The notes under the pieces: model-generated | What the model saw: the letters and a program-made list of their open reading frames with translations, nothing else | What the model was told of the DNA's origin: nothing | Database searches by the model: none | Source: a virus | Reading direction: 5' to 3' (one strand) | DNA: 26,698 bases | IMG/VR virus record: IMGVR_UViG_3300046028_003165 | Coordinates: 1-26,698 of that record | Translations under genes and position numbers: made by a program | Part shown: positions 1 to 7,811 of the stretch, piece after piece | Numbering within the stretch: position 1 is the stretch's first letter | Layout of the letters: each line of letters begins with the position of its first letter

Positions 1-1
1 C

Positions 2-1351
2 ACGCTTGGCGGTACGGGCACAATCACAGGTTACGTCAACCCCACAACGTACTACATCATTGCAACCAATGGCTCTACAACATTTACGTTGTCCACTACA
101 TCGGGCGGCTCTGGTGTCGTAACAACTGCTGGTACACCGACAGGCTTAACTTACACTCTTTCTACCGTCATTAACACATCAGGCACACAGTCTGGTGTTC
201 AAACGTTATCACTGCGCGGGATACCTTTGACGCAACTATCTGGGGCTTCTGATGTCCCTACGATACAAAACTCTATTTTTGTATCTGATGCTAGCCGTTT
301 TGTGTTTGCGTTCGGTTGTAATGACTATGGCAGCACTATTCAAGACCCTATGCTAATACGTTGGTCTGACCAAGAGAGCCCCACAAATTGGACGCCCTCC
401 GCAACCAATCAAGCTGGAAGCGCTAAATTGTCTCACGGCTCACGATTCGTTTCAGCATTGCAAACCCGTCAGGAAATTGTTGTGTTTACTGATGCGTCCG
501 TGTATTCGTTGCAATATCAAGGCCCGCCATCCGTATGGTCTACCCAGTTATTGGGCGACAATATTTCAATTATTTCTCTTAACTCACCCATTATTGCATC
601 CGGTATTATTTATTGGATGGGTGTGGATAAGTTTTATAAATATGATGGACGTATACAAACTTTGCGTTGTGATTTGCGTCAACACATTTTTCAAGACATT
701 AATTTTGGGCAAGCGGCACAAGTATTTTCTGGCACCAATGAAGGCTTTAACGAAGTGTGGTGGTTCTACTGCTCTGCCAACAGCACTGTCATTGACAAAT
801 ACGTCACGTTTAATTACTTTGAAAATAATGGTGAAGGCGTGTGGGCTTACGGCGATTTGGGCCGTACAGCGTGGTTAGATTCTGGCTTGCGGGCTAATCC
901 TTTGGCGGCTACGTACACTAAAAACTTAGTTAACCATGAGCAAGGCGTTGATGATAACGAAACCGGAACGCCTGTAGCCATTAACGCCATCATAAGTTCT
1001 GCTGAGTTTGACATTGATGACGGCGACCACTTTGGGTTTGTTTACCGCATGCTTCCAGACATTACATTCCGTGGTTCTAATATAGATTCGCCGCAAGTTA
1101 CGATGACGCTAATCCCCATGCAGAACTCCGGCTCTGGGTATAACAATCCCATATCTTTAGGTGGAAACTCTGATGCCACAGTTGTTCGTACATCTACCGC
1201 AGTGATTGAGCAGTTTACGGGTCAGGTCTATGTCAGGGTGCGTGGTCGTCAGATGATTCTGCAAATTGAATCAAACCAACTTGGTTGTGCATGGCAGTTA
1301 GGTAGCCCACGTATTGACATCAAACAAGATGGCCGAAGGGGTAACTCATGA
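2..1351 (+). CDS. Phage virion structural protein, beta-rich (5'-partial)
   Basis: The frame is open from the first bases of the window, so the gene starts upstream and only its last ~450 residues are seen. A TTG codon at 89 is not a credible start because coding continues before it. The protein is rich in Thr, Gly, Ser and aromatic residues and has repeated short strand-like segments. The stretch containing EIVVFTDASVYSLQY and YWMGVDKFYKYDG resembles the repeat core of virion proteins from short-tailed phages that are often annotated as structural or packaged-DNA stabilisation (P22 gp10-like) proteins. A head-tail connector or tail-tube role is inferred from this and from the virion genes downstream. 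The stop overlaps the next start (ATGA). The virion assignment is fairly safe. The exact part of the particle is not. Confidence 0.6.
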   Translation, partial: TLGGTGTITGYVNPTTYYIIATNGSTTFTLSTTSGGSGVVTTAGTPTGLTYTLSTVINTSGTQSGVQTLSLRGIPLTQLSGASDVPTIQNSIFVSDASRFVFAFGCNDYGSTIQDPMLIRWSDQESPTNWTPSATNQAGSAKLSHGSRFVSALQTRQEIVVFTDASVYSLQYQGPPSVWSTQLLGDNISIISLNSPIIASGIIYWMGVDKFYKYDGRIQTLRCDLRQHIFQDINFGQAAQVFSGTNEGFNEVWWFYCSANSTVIDKYVTFNYFENNGEGVWAYGDLGRTAWLDSGLRANPLAATYTKNLVNHEQGVDDNETGTPVAINAIISSAEFDIDDGDHFGFVYRMLPDITFRGSNIDSPQVTMTLIPMQNSGSGYNNPISLGGNSDATVVRTSTAVIEQFTGQVYVRVRGRQMILQIESNQLGCAWQLGSPRIDIKQDGRRGNS

Positions 1352-1698
1352 GTACACTAAGCGTTACTTCAGAATACGCCTTGAATCAAACGGCGTCGCC
1401 AAATTTGCCACTTGCTCCTGCGGTGTATGACTCCCGCTACCAAGAGCAGGTAAACAACGTGCTTCGTTTATATTTTAATAGGGTTGATTCCATTTTAAAT
1501 CAACTACAAACATCAAGCATTCAGCTTCCATTAACTAATTACACTGTAGCCACATTACCAAGCGCGGCCACATCTGGCGCAGGTGCCAAGTCTTTTGTAA
1601 CGGATGCGTCATCTCCTACTTTTGGGGCAACGGTCGCTGGTGGTGGTGCTGTAGCTACACCCGTCTACTCTGACGGAACCAATTGGAAGGTTGGATAA
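1348..1698 (+). CDS. Small phage structural protein, fibre-type C-terminus
   Basis: 116 residues, starting in an ATGA overlap with the previous gene, which implies translational coupling. The N-terminal half has a helical stretch (YQEQVNNVLRLYFNRVDSIL) that could oligomerise. The C-terminal 40 residues (KSFVTDASSPTFGATVAGG and SDGTNWKVG) match a short module common at the ends of phage fibre and minor structural proteins, where a beta strand closes on a conserved Gly-Thr-Asn-Trp. A tail or neck accessory role is inferred from that module and from its place among virion genes. No catalytic motif is visible. It could be a chaperone or capping protein for the larger neighbours. Confidence 0.55.
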   Translation: MSTLSVTSEYALNQTASPNLPLAPAVYDSRYQEQVNNVLRLYFNRVDSILNQLQTSSIQLPLTNYTVATLPSAATSGAGAKSFVTDASSPTFGATVAGGGAVATPVYSDGTNWKVG

Positions 1699-4049
1699 TG
1701 GCATTAACACAAGAACAAGTTGACTGGTGGTTTTCCCAGAACCCAACTGCTACGGCTGAACAAGTTGCTGAAGCGGTAAAGGGTGCTGGTGGATTAGATG
1801 CTAATGCTGGCTTGGCAGATATGATTGCCAACAGGTATCAGATTGCACCCACCCAAGTAACTGACTATTACGCGCAACAATTTGCGCCGGATGTTAGTAC
1901 CCCTACAACAAATGAAGAATTAATTTCTTCAACTACCGAACAACCTGCAGTAGTACAGCAACCGGTTGCTGAAGCCGCTCCAACATTGGCTGATCTTAAA
2001 AAAATGTACGCCGAAAAAGGCGCAACAACACAACGTATTACACAATCTGGTGATGCTGGGGACGTTATTGATTACCTTACCAATGATTTAGGCGGAGGTT
2101 TTTCGGCAAGAGAAGACCGACCTATTATTGGATACGAGGGCCAAGGCATGGATGCCACCCCTATTTATGGTGATGCAGTTTTAAGTGGTTTTATGCAGTC
2201 AAAAGATGGCATGGATTATTTTTATGATCCAGAAGGTGTCTTTCAAGGTTCACAAAAATCACAAAAAGCAGATACATTTTGGGATACTTTTGGCCCAATG
2301 ATTATGGCCGCAATGACTATGGGTGGCGGCGGGGCAATGCTTGGCAATAGTTTGTTTGGCTTAACGGGCCAAGCGGCAGCGGGTGCTGGTGGTGCTTTAG
2401 CAGGTGGTGTAAATGCCGCTTTAACAGATCAAGATATTCTTGCAGGCGCATTAAAAGGCGGTGTAAGCAGTGCTGGCGCAATGAAATTAGGTGATACAGG
2501 CATTACGCTTGGTGATGTTAACAAAGCTATTAATTTGGCACAGAATCCAAACTTAGCAGGTGCTGCCAATCTTTTTGCTCCTTCTGTAGGTAGTACTCAA
2601 ATTGGCGACACTGGCATATCTTTAAATGATGTGCTTAAAGGTTTAAACACTGTTCAAGCTTTGGGTAGCGGTAACGATAAACAAATCTTTGATGCTGTTA
2701 CTGGATTAGCTAAAACTTATGGCTCTAGCGGAGTTGCATCTAGTACCGAGCCCGCAATTACCACTTTGTCTGACGAAGACTTAGCAGAACTAAAACTAAG
2801 AAACCAACCCGGTGAATTGCAAGCGTACCAAGATGGTGGTGTGCAAGGTTTGGCTGACTTTAGAAAAGACATGAGGTTGCTTAACAGCCTGACCACTAGC
2901 GGGCGTACTGGCGACGACATGGGCGGTAATGTTACCGAAACTACAACAGAAACTACAACCCCTACCGACACGTCCGGCACAACTGGCGCAGACACTACGG
3001 ATTTAAATTCAATTCTGGACTATATTGATTCCCTTGGCACTGACACTGCTAAAGATAGCGGCCTGAGTAACCAAGACATCTTGGATATGGTTAACGCTAC
3101 GGATGACACCGTTGTTGTAAAAGGTGGTAAGCCGCTTGACTATTTACCCACTGACAATGATTTTGTACCGACCAAAATAGATGACAAGGGTGAAGTAGTT
3201 GTAACTGGTGGTAGACCTACGGACACCACAGGTCTGGACGAAGGCCCAATCATACCTACAGGCGGTACAGGGAACGATGGCCTTGAAACCGTAACTGTAA
3301 CGGGCGGTACGGGCAATGACTCAATTACAGGCGGTACTGGCAATGACACCACAGGTCTGGACGAAGGCCCAATCATACCTACAGGTGGTGACGGCCTTGA
3401 AACCGTAACCGTAACGGGCGGCGCTGGCAATGACACCATCACTGGTGGGGGCGACTCGGTTACAGGCGGCACAGGCAATGACTCAGTCACAGGCGGTACA
3501 GGGAATGACACTGTTGAAGAACTTGTCGTTACAGATAAAAAATGCAATCCCGGCTATGTGTATGACGAAGACCTAAAGCAATGTGTACCCATTCAAACTA
3601 CGGAAGACACAGTCACGGGCGGCACTGGGAATGATGATATTGAAGAACTTGTCGTTACCGATAAGAAATGCCAACCGGGTTTTGTATATGACGAAGACTT
3701 AAAACAATGCGTTCCTATTGTTACAACGCCCGTGGTAAACCCGCCGGTGGTGAAGCCGCCCGTCGTAAAGCCACCCGTGGTCAAGCCGCCGGTTGTGATA
3801 CCAACTACAACTCCCGTATATACACCGTCAGGATATTACGGGGCTACTGAAACAAATGAACCTGTTTACGCAGGTGGCATGAGTGACTTTAATTTGTTGG
3901 CAACTTTGCAGGAACTTTTGGCAGAAGAACCCGTAAAAAAAGATACCAAGAAATCAAAGGATAAGACTAAAATGGCTACCGGCGGGCACCTTGATGACCT
4001 GCTGGCGGAGCAGATGACGGTGGACGATCTGCTAAAACTACTACGCTAA
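1698..4049 (+). CDS. Virion-associated protein with RTX-like GGTGND repeats and duplicated Cys motifs
   Basis: 783 residues from the ATG at 1698, which overlaps the previous TAA by one base (TAATG) and follows AAGG. An upstream TTG at 1683 is less likely. Visible parts in order: a helical N-terminus (1-60); a Pro/Thr linker; a Gly/Ala/Met-rich hydrophobic stretch at about 200-250, of the kind seen in ejected virion proteins; a long acidic Thr-rich region; GGTGND units between about 520 and 645 that look like RTX calcium-binding repeats; two 42-residue units each with CxPG(Y/F)VYDEDLKQCV (Cys near 616 and 658); a PPVVK repeat near 680-700; and a helical tail. Position among late genes suggests an internal or tail protein. 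Calcium binding is an inference. No enzyme motif is seen. Confidence 0.6.
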   Translation: MALTQEQVDWWFSQNPTATAEQVAEAVKGAGGLDANAGLADMIANRYQIAPTQVTDYYAQQFAPDVSTPTTNEELISSTTEQPAVVQQPVAEAAPTLADLKKMYAEKGATTQRITQSGDAGDVIDYLTNDLGGGFSAREDRPIIGYEGQGMDATPIYGDAVLSGFMQSKDGMDYFYDPEGVFQGSQKSQKADTFWDTFGPMIMAAMTMGGGGAMLGNSLFGLTGQAAAGAGGALAGGVNAALTDQDILAGALKGGVSSAGAMKLGDTGITLGDVNKAINLAQNPNLAGAANLFAPSVGSTQIGDTGISLNDVLKGLNTVQALGSGNDKQIFDAVTGLAKTYGSSGVASSTEPAITTLSDEDLAELKLRNQPGELQAYQDGGVQGLADFRKDMRLLNSLTTSGRTGDDMGGNVTETTTETTTPTDTSGTTGADTTDLNSILDYIDSLGTDTAKDSGLSNQDILDMVNATDDTVVVKGGKPLDYLPTDNDFVPTKIDDKGEVVVTGGRPTDTTGLDEGPIIPTGGTGNDGLETVTVTGGTGNDSITGGTGNDTTGLDEGPIIPTGGDGLETVTVTGGAGNDTITGGGDSVTGGTGNDSVTGGTGNDTVEELVVTDKKCNPGYVYDEDLKQCVPIQTTEDTVTGGTGNDDIEELVVTDKKCQPGFVYDEDLKQCVPIVTTPVVNPPVVKPPVVKPPVVKPPVVIPTTTPVYTPSGYYGATETNEPVYAGGMSDFNLLATLQELLAEEPVKKDTKKSKDKTKMATGGHLDDLLAEQMTVDDLLKLLR
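3222..3385 (+). repeat. Two perfect 41-base direct repeats inside the RTX-like gene
   Basis: Bases 3222-3262 and 3345-3385 are identical, 123 bases (41 codons) apart and in the same reading frame. They encode the DTTGLDEGPIIPTGG segment, and similar sequence continues after each copy. This is a recent in-frame duplication within the GGTGND region. Confidence 0.9.
3516..3716 (+). repeat. Tandem 42-codon repeat with paired cysteines
   Basis: Two units starting at 3516 and 3642 (126 bases apart) encode nearly the same peptide, beginning EELVVTDKKC and containing VYDEDLKQCVP. Differences are mostly at third codon positions, so this duplication is older than the 41-base repeat just upstream and appears to be kept under protein-level selection. 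Confidence 0.85.
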
Positions 4050-4058
4050 GGACTCAAG

Positions 4059-6041
4059 ATGGCACTAATTACCGAAACGGTTATCAACCCTGATACGGGC
4101 GAAGAAGAAACATATACCTACGAAGACGGCACTGTAACTACTGTTGACTTTACCGGAGGCGAGTCACAAGATTATGACCTGACTGAAGCCGAAGCTTTGG
4201 CGGGACAAGGGTTTTTGCAAGACGAGCGTGGCAACGCCTACAAGTTAGACGACTCTGGCAATTTAACTTTTAAAGATAGCACGGGCACTGACTTTACATA
4301 CAACACAGAAAAGGGCGGGTTCACAGACAAGGCCGGAAACTTTGCTGGCGGCGATAACGCCCTGCTGAGCTATGTAAAAAAATACGGCTCTAAAGCGCTT
4401 GACTTGCTCAAAACTAACGGCAAATTTGACCCCGCAAAATTGTTAACCGCTGGCATTGGCGCCTATAAGCTGGCGACCAACAAAGACGAAGGTGGCTACA
4501 ACGTACCAGTTCCCAAGATGGATGCGGTGCGGGAGCAGATTATGTATAACGACCCCAACCGCCGTCCAGGTGCGGCAGGTCGCCAGTACTTTACTGACCC
4601 ACGTTTTGTAAAGCAGGGTGATGCAGCTGCATTAGAAGCGGCTAAGCAAGCATCCGCCGCCCAAGCCGCTGGTATTTTGGCGGCCGTCCCTAAATATACG
4701 GCGCCTGTAAATACTTACGACACAACAATGAAGATGCCGTGGAACCCAACAGAGCCAGCTAAAACCGGCACTACTACGGTTACAACCCAGCCTGTTGGCT
4801 TAGCTGCCATACCAACCAAAGAGCAACTTATGGATCCTAACTACAAAATTGGCATGGCGTCTGGCGGTATTGCTTCTGCTAGGTATTTACAAGGTGGGAC
4901 AGATGGTATGGCTGACCGCATCCCCGCCAATATCGATGGTAAGCAACCAGCGGCCTTGAGTCACGGTGAGTTTGTTATTCCGGCTGACGTTGTCTCCCAC
5001 CTTGGGAACGGTAACTCAGAAGCTGGCGCAGACAAGTTATATCAGATGATGTCCCGCATTCGTAAAGCACGTACAGGCAATGAAAAGCAGGGCAAGAAGA
5101 TCAACCCTGACAAGTTTATGCCTGGTGGCTTGGCTGCTGCGTATGCAGGCGGTGGAAGCGTTAAAGGATTTAACGGAACTACTGGTAGCGCGGTGTCTCC
5201 TACGCCCACATCTGCGGGTGGCGTACCTTTGGATACATCTAAAACATCTACTCTTTCCCCGTGGGCTGGTGATTACATTACCAATTTCTTGGGGCAGGGC
5301 GCGGCTTTGGCTAATGCGCCCCAACAAACTTATGGTGGGCCATTAACAGCAGGCGCTTCTGACTTACAGCAGCAAGGCTTTGCCGGCATTAGTGATGTGG
5401 CGGCAGGCGGCTTCCAACCTACAACGTTTACCAGCGGTACGTTTGGCGCGGCTGAAGCTAACAAGTACATGAACCCATACTTGATGTCTGCTTTGCAGCC
5501 GCAGATTGATGAGGCACGTAGGCAGTCCCAGATCACGCAGATGGGTAACGCTGCCAAAATGACGCAAGCCGGTGCGTTTGGCGGTAGCCGTCAAGCCATT
5601 ATGGATGCGGAAACACAACGTGCTCTAGGCGCTAACTTGGCAGGCATTACGGGCGCAGGCTACAACAAGGCGTATGACACTGCGATGGGTCAGTTCAATA
5701 CTGAGCAGGGGCGCGGCCTAGATACTCAAAGGGCGACCGAAGCTTCCCGCCAGTACAGTGCTGACTATGGTTTGAAGTCCTTGTCAGATTTGATGTCGGC
5801 CGGTCAAACGCAGCGCGCCATTGAAGGCGAAGGCATTGCGGCAGACAAGGCTCAATTTGAGCAACAACAAGCATATCCATTTAACATGGTGGAATTCCAG
5901 CGTAAGTTGGTTGAAGGCTTGCCTACTGGAGCCTCTACTACTGCTGTTAACCAGGATGCTATTTCTAAAATGCAAACTGATGTTGCAGGCTTAGCTTCTT
6001 TGTATAAAACTTTGGCCAACCTTGGCATTAAAACTCCTTGA
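4059..6041 (+). CDS. Phage virion protein (late operon)
   Basis: 660 residues, with AAGGA just upstream of the ATG. The acidic N-terminus (1-110) is rich in Thr, Asp and Glu. The middle carries the segment DGMADRIPANIDGKQPAALS followed by HGEFVIPADVVSHLGNG and INPDKFMPGGLAAAYAGGG. In my recollection this combination is widespread in virion-associated proteins of short-tailed environmental phages. The C-terminal half (from about 440) is helical and Gln/Ala-rich (AAKMTQAGAFGGSRQAIMD), consistent with an internal or ejected protein. No catalytic residues are evident. Its place between two other late genes supports a structural role. The exact location in the particle is unknown. Confidence 0.6.
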   Translation: MALITETVINPDTGEEETYTYEDGTVTTVDFTGGESQDYDLTEAEALAGQGFLQDERGNAYKLDDSGNLTFKDSTGTDFTYNTEKGGFTDKAGNFAGGDNALLSYVKKYGSKALDLLKTNGKFDPAKLLTAGIGAYKLATNKDEGGYNVPVPKMDAVREQIMYNDPNRRPGAAGRQYFTDPRFVKQGDAAALEAAKQASAAQAAGILAAVPKYTAPVNTYDTTMKMPWNPTEPAKTGTTTVTTQPVGLAAIPTKEQLMDPNYKIGMASGGIASARYLQGGTDGMADRIPANIDGKQPAALSHGEFVIPADVVSHLGNGNSEAGADKLYQMMSRIRKARTGNEKQGKKINPDKFMPGGLAAAYAGGGSVKGFNGTTGSAVSPTPTSAGGVPLDTSKTSTLSPWAGDYITNFLGQGAALANAPQQTYGGPLTAGASDLQQQGFAGISDVAAGGFQPTTFTSGTFGAAEANKYMNPYLMSALQPQIDEARRQSQITQMGNAAKMTQAGAFGGSRQAIMDAETQRALGANLAGITGAGYNKAYDTAMGQFNTEQGRGLDTQRATEASRQYSADYGLKSLSDLMSAGQTQRAIEGEGIAADKAQFEQQQAYPFNMVEFQRKLVEGLPTGASTTAVNQDAISKMQTDVAGLASLYKTLANLGIKTP

Positions 6042-6050
6042 GGGTGAAAT

Positions 6051-7802
6051 ATGAATCTCGTTAAAGCACAAGAGCTTGCCAAGGGCATGGGCCCAGCACA
6101 ATTACAAAAATTTGCTGATGGATTTGCCCCTGATTTGATTCCGCCTTGGCTGGCAACGGGCGAAATACAGGCACAGATGCAGCGTGAGCAAAAAATGCGA
6201 GCTATGCAAGGCGGCGTCCAGGGCCCGCAACCCAGTGTAAAAGAACAGATTGAACAGAAGGCTGGCCTGATGGGTTTGCAGCAAGCCCAGCAACGAATGA
6301 TGCAGAGTCAGCAGATGGCTCAGCGGCCTATGGGCGGGCCGGTACCTGCGGGAACGCCAGAGCCAGAGATGCAACCAGATGCCGAAATGATGATGGCTCG
6401 TGGTGGATTAGCCAACGTACCTGTACGGTTTAACTATGATGGCGGCGGCATTGTTGCCTTTACTTCTGGTGGTGATGTAGACAGCGCCAGGAAAGCGGCC
6501 AAAGAAGCTCAAGCCAAAGTTAGAACCTATGGTTTGGTTCAGCGCAAGAACGATCCAGAAGGTTTCCAAGCGGCGCAAGCTGCACTGGCAAAAGCGCAAG
6601 CTGCCGTGACTGCAGTTGAGGCTGCATACGCAAAAGAAATGTCAGCTGCAGGGGCTGATCGTCCCGCAACAGGTGCCAAAGATGTTGGTGGCCTTAAGCA
6701 ATTAATGGCTGCAGCGCCCGCTTCAGGAGACATGATCATCCCTTACGGCCAAAGCAAAGCAACCAACGTGTTGGCTGAAGCCCCTCCCCGCCCACCTGCC
6801 CCTCCTCGTCCACCTGTAACGCAGCAAGCCGCAAAGCCTGCTACCCAACAGATGGGTCCAGTGCAAGAGCCTTTAAATGTGGGCGTACCTGGCACACCAA
6901 ACATTCCTGGATTAAGCGATCCTGCCGCAGCCGCTGCTGTCGCTACGGCGTTAAAAGCTCCGGATCAGGCATCTTTGTTGACAGAAAACCAAGCGCGCTT
7001 AACCGCTATGGGTATTAAAGGTCGTGGCGGTGAAGAGCAAGAAGCTCGAATCCAGGCGGCGCGTGATTTGTATAACCAATCCAAACCATCCGGCTTAGAT
7101 GATTTAATTCGCGTGTTTGGCCAGGCTGGTCAGTCTAAAGGTTTGTCTGGCTTAGGCCCGGCTTACACAGCCATGCAAGCCCAGAAGCGCGCTGAAGATT
7201 TGAAGATGCAGCAGCAAGAAATGGATTTGCGTAACGCAGTTGATGTTGCCCGCCGCTCAGAAGGCATTGCCGGAGCTAATAAAATCGGCGATACATTAAG
7301 CAAATTGCGCGATACATCTGCTACTACGGGCGCCAGCGTCTTGGGCTCACAGATGCAAGGTAATATTAATTTGGCTAACCAAGCATCTAGCAATGCAGTG
7401 CAGATGCAGATTGCCAAAGAGCGCAATTTGAATTCGTTGGAAGTTGCACGTATTCAAGCAGCGGTTGCTAATAGACCAGGTGAAACTGAGCGTCTGTTGT
7501 CTCAATACGGCGCGCTCAAGGCTAAAGATCCTGCGGCTGCTGAAAAAATGTTGCAAGACATTGAACGCATCAAGACCGGCACTCGGGGCGCTACGGCTCA
7601 AGATAAAGTAACTTTGCAGCGTCAAGCCTTGGTTGAAAAGAATGAAGCGTATAAAACCGCTGCGCAACAATACTATTTTGCTAAAGATCCTGCTAAAAAA
7701 GCTGCTGCCAAAGCTATCATGCAAGATATTGAGCGTGGCGCTGGGATCATGCCCGATTTGCCAGACAATATTGCTAACTTAGTGAATCAATACGCAAAAT
7801 AA
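6051..7802 (+). CDS. Phage virion protein, Gln/Ala-rich helical
   Basis: 583 residues, preceded by GAGGG. The N-terminus (MNLVKAQELAKGMGPAQLQK, then PPWLATGEIQAQMQREQKMR) matches a start I recognise from structural genes that accompany large polyvalent proteins in environmental phages. Next come a Met/Gln-rich helix (60-110), a GGLANVPVRFNYDGGGIVAF segment near 115-140, Ala/Lys-rich coils, a Pro-rich linker near 245-265 (PPRPPAPPRPP), and a mostly helical C-terminal half. The composition fits an internal core or ejection protein. It lies 9 bases upstream of the giant gene, so the two are probably made together. No enzymatic motif is visible. Confidence 0.55.
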   Translation: MNLVKAQELAKGMGPAQLQKFADGFAPDLIPPWLATGEIQAQMQREQKMRAMQGGVQGPQPSVKEQIEQKAGLMGLQQAQQRMMQSQQMAQRPMGGPVPAGTPEPEMQPDAEMMMARGGLANVPVRFNYDGGGIVAFTSGGDVDSARKAAKEAQAKVRTYGLVQRKNDPEGFQAAQAALAKAQAAVTAVEAAYAKEMSAAGADRPATGAKDVGGLKQLMAAAPASGDMIIPYGQSKATNVLAEAPPRPPAPPRPPVTQQAAKPATQQMGPVQEPLNVGVPGTPNIPGLSDPAAAAAVATALKAPDQASLLTENQARLTAMGIKGRGGEEQEARIQAARDLYNQSKPSGLDDLIRVFGQAGQSKGLSGLGPAYTAMQAQKRAEDLKMQQQEMDLRNAVDVARRSEGIAGANKIGDTLSKLRDTSATTGASVLGSQMQGNINLANQASSNAVQMQIAKERNLNSLEVARIQAAVANRPGETERLLSQYGALKAKDPAAAEKMLQDIERIKTGTRGATAQDKVTLQRQALVEKNEAYKTAAQQYYFAKDPAKKAAAKAIMQDIERGAGIMPDLPDNIANLVNQYAK

Positions 7803-7811
7803 GGTTGGGCT

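Noticed and set aside
477-878. Plus-strand 133-codon frame inside the first structural gene
   Set aside because: Cys/Leu/Ile-rich shadow in a second frame of a well-formed virion gene, with no ribosome binding site.
3140-3547. Minus-strand 135-codon frame rich in Val, Pro and Ser
   Set aside because: It is the reverse of the Gly/Thr repeat region of the 783-residue virion gene. Low complexity explains its openness.
3222-3820. Repeat cluster that might suggest a CRISPR array
   Set aside because: Repeats are in-frame, unequal in length, lie within a coding gene and have no regular spacers. The Cas4-like nuclease belongs to a recombination operon.
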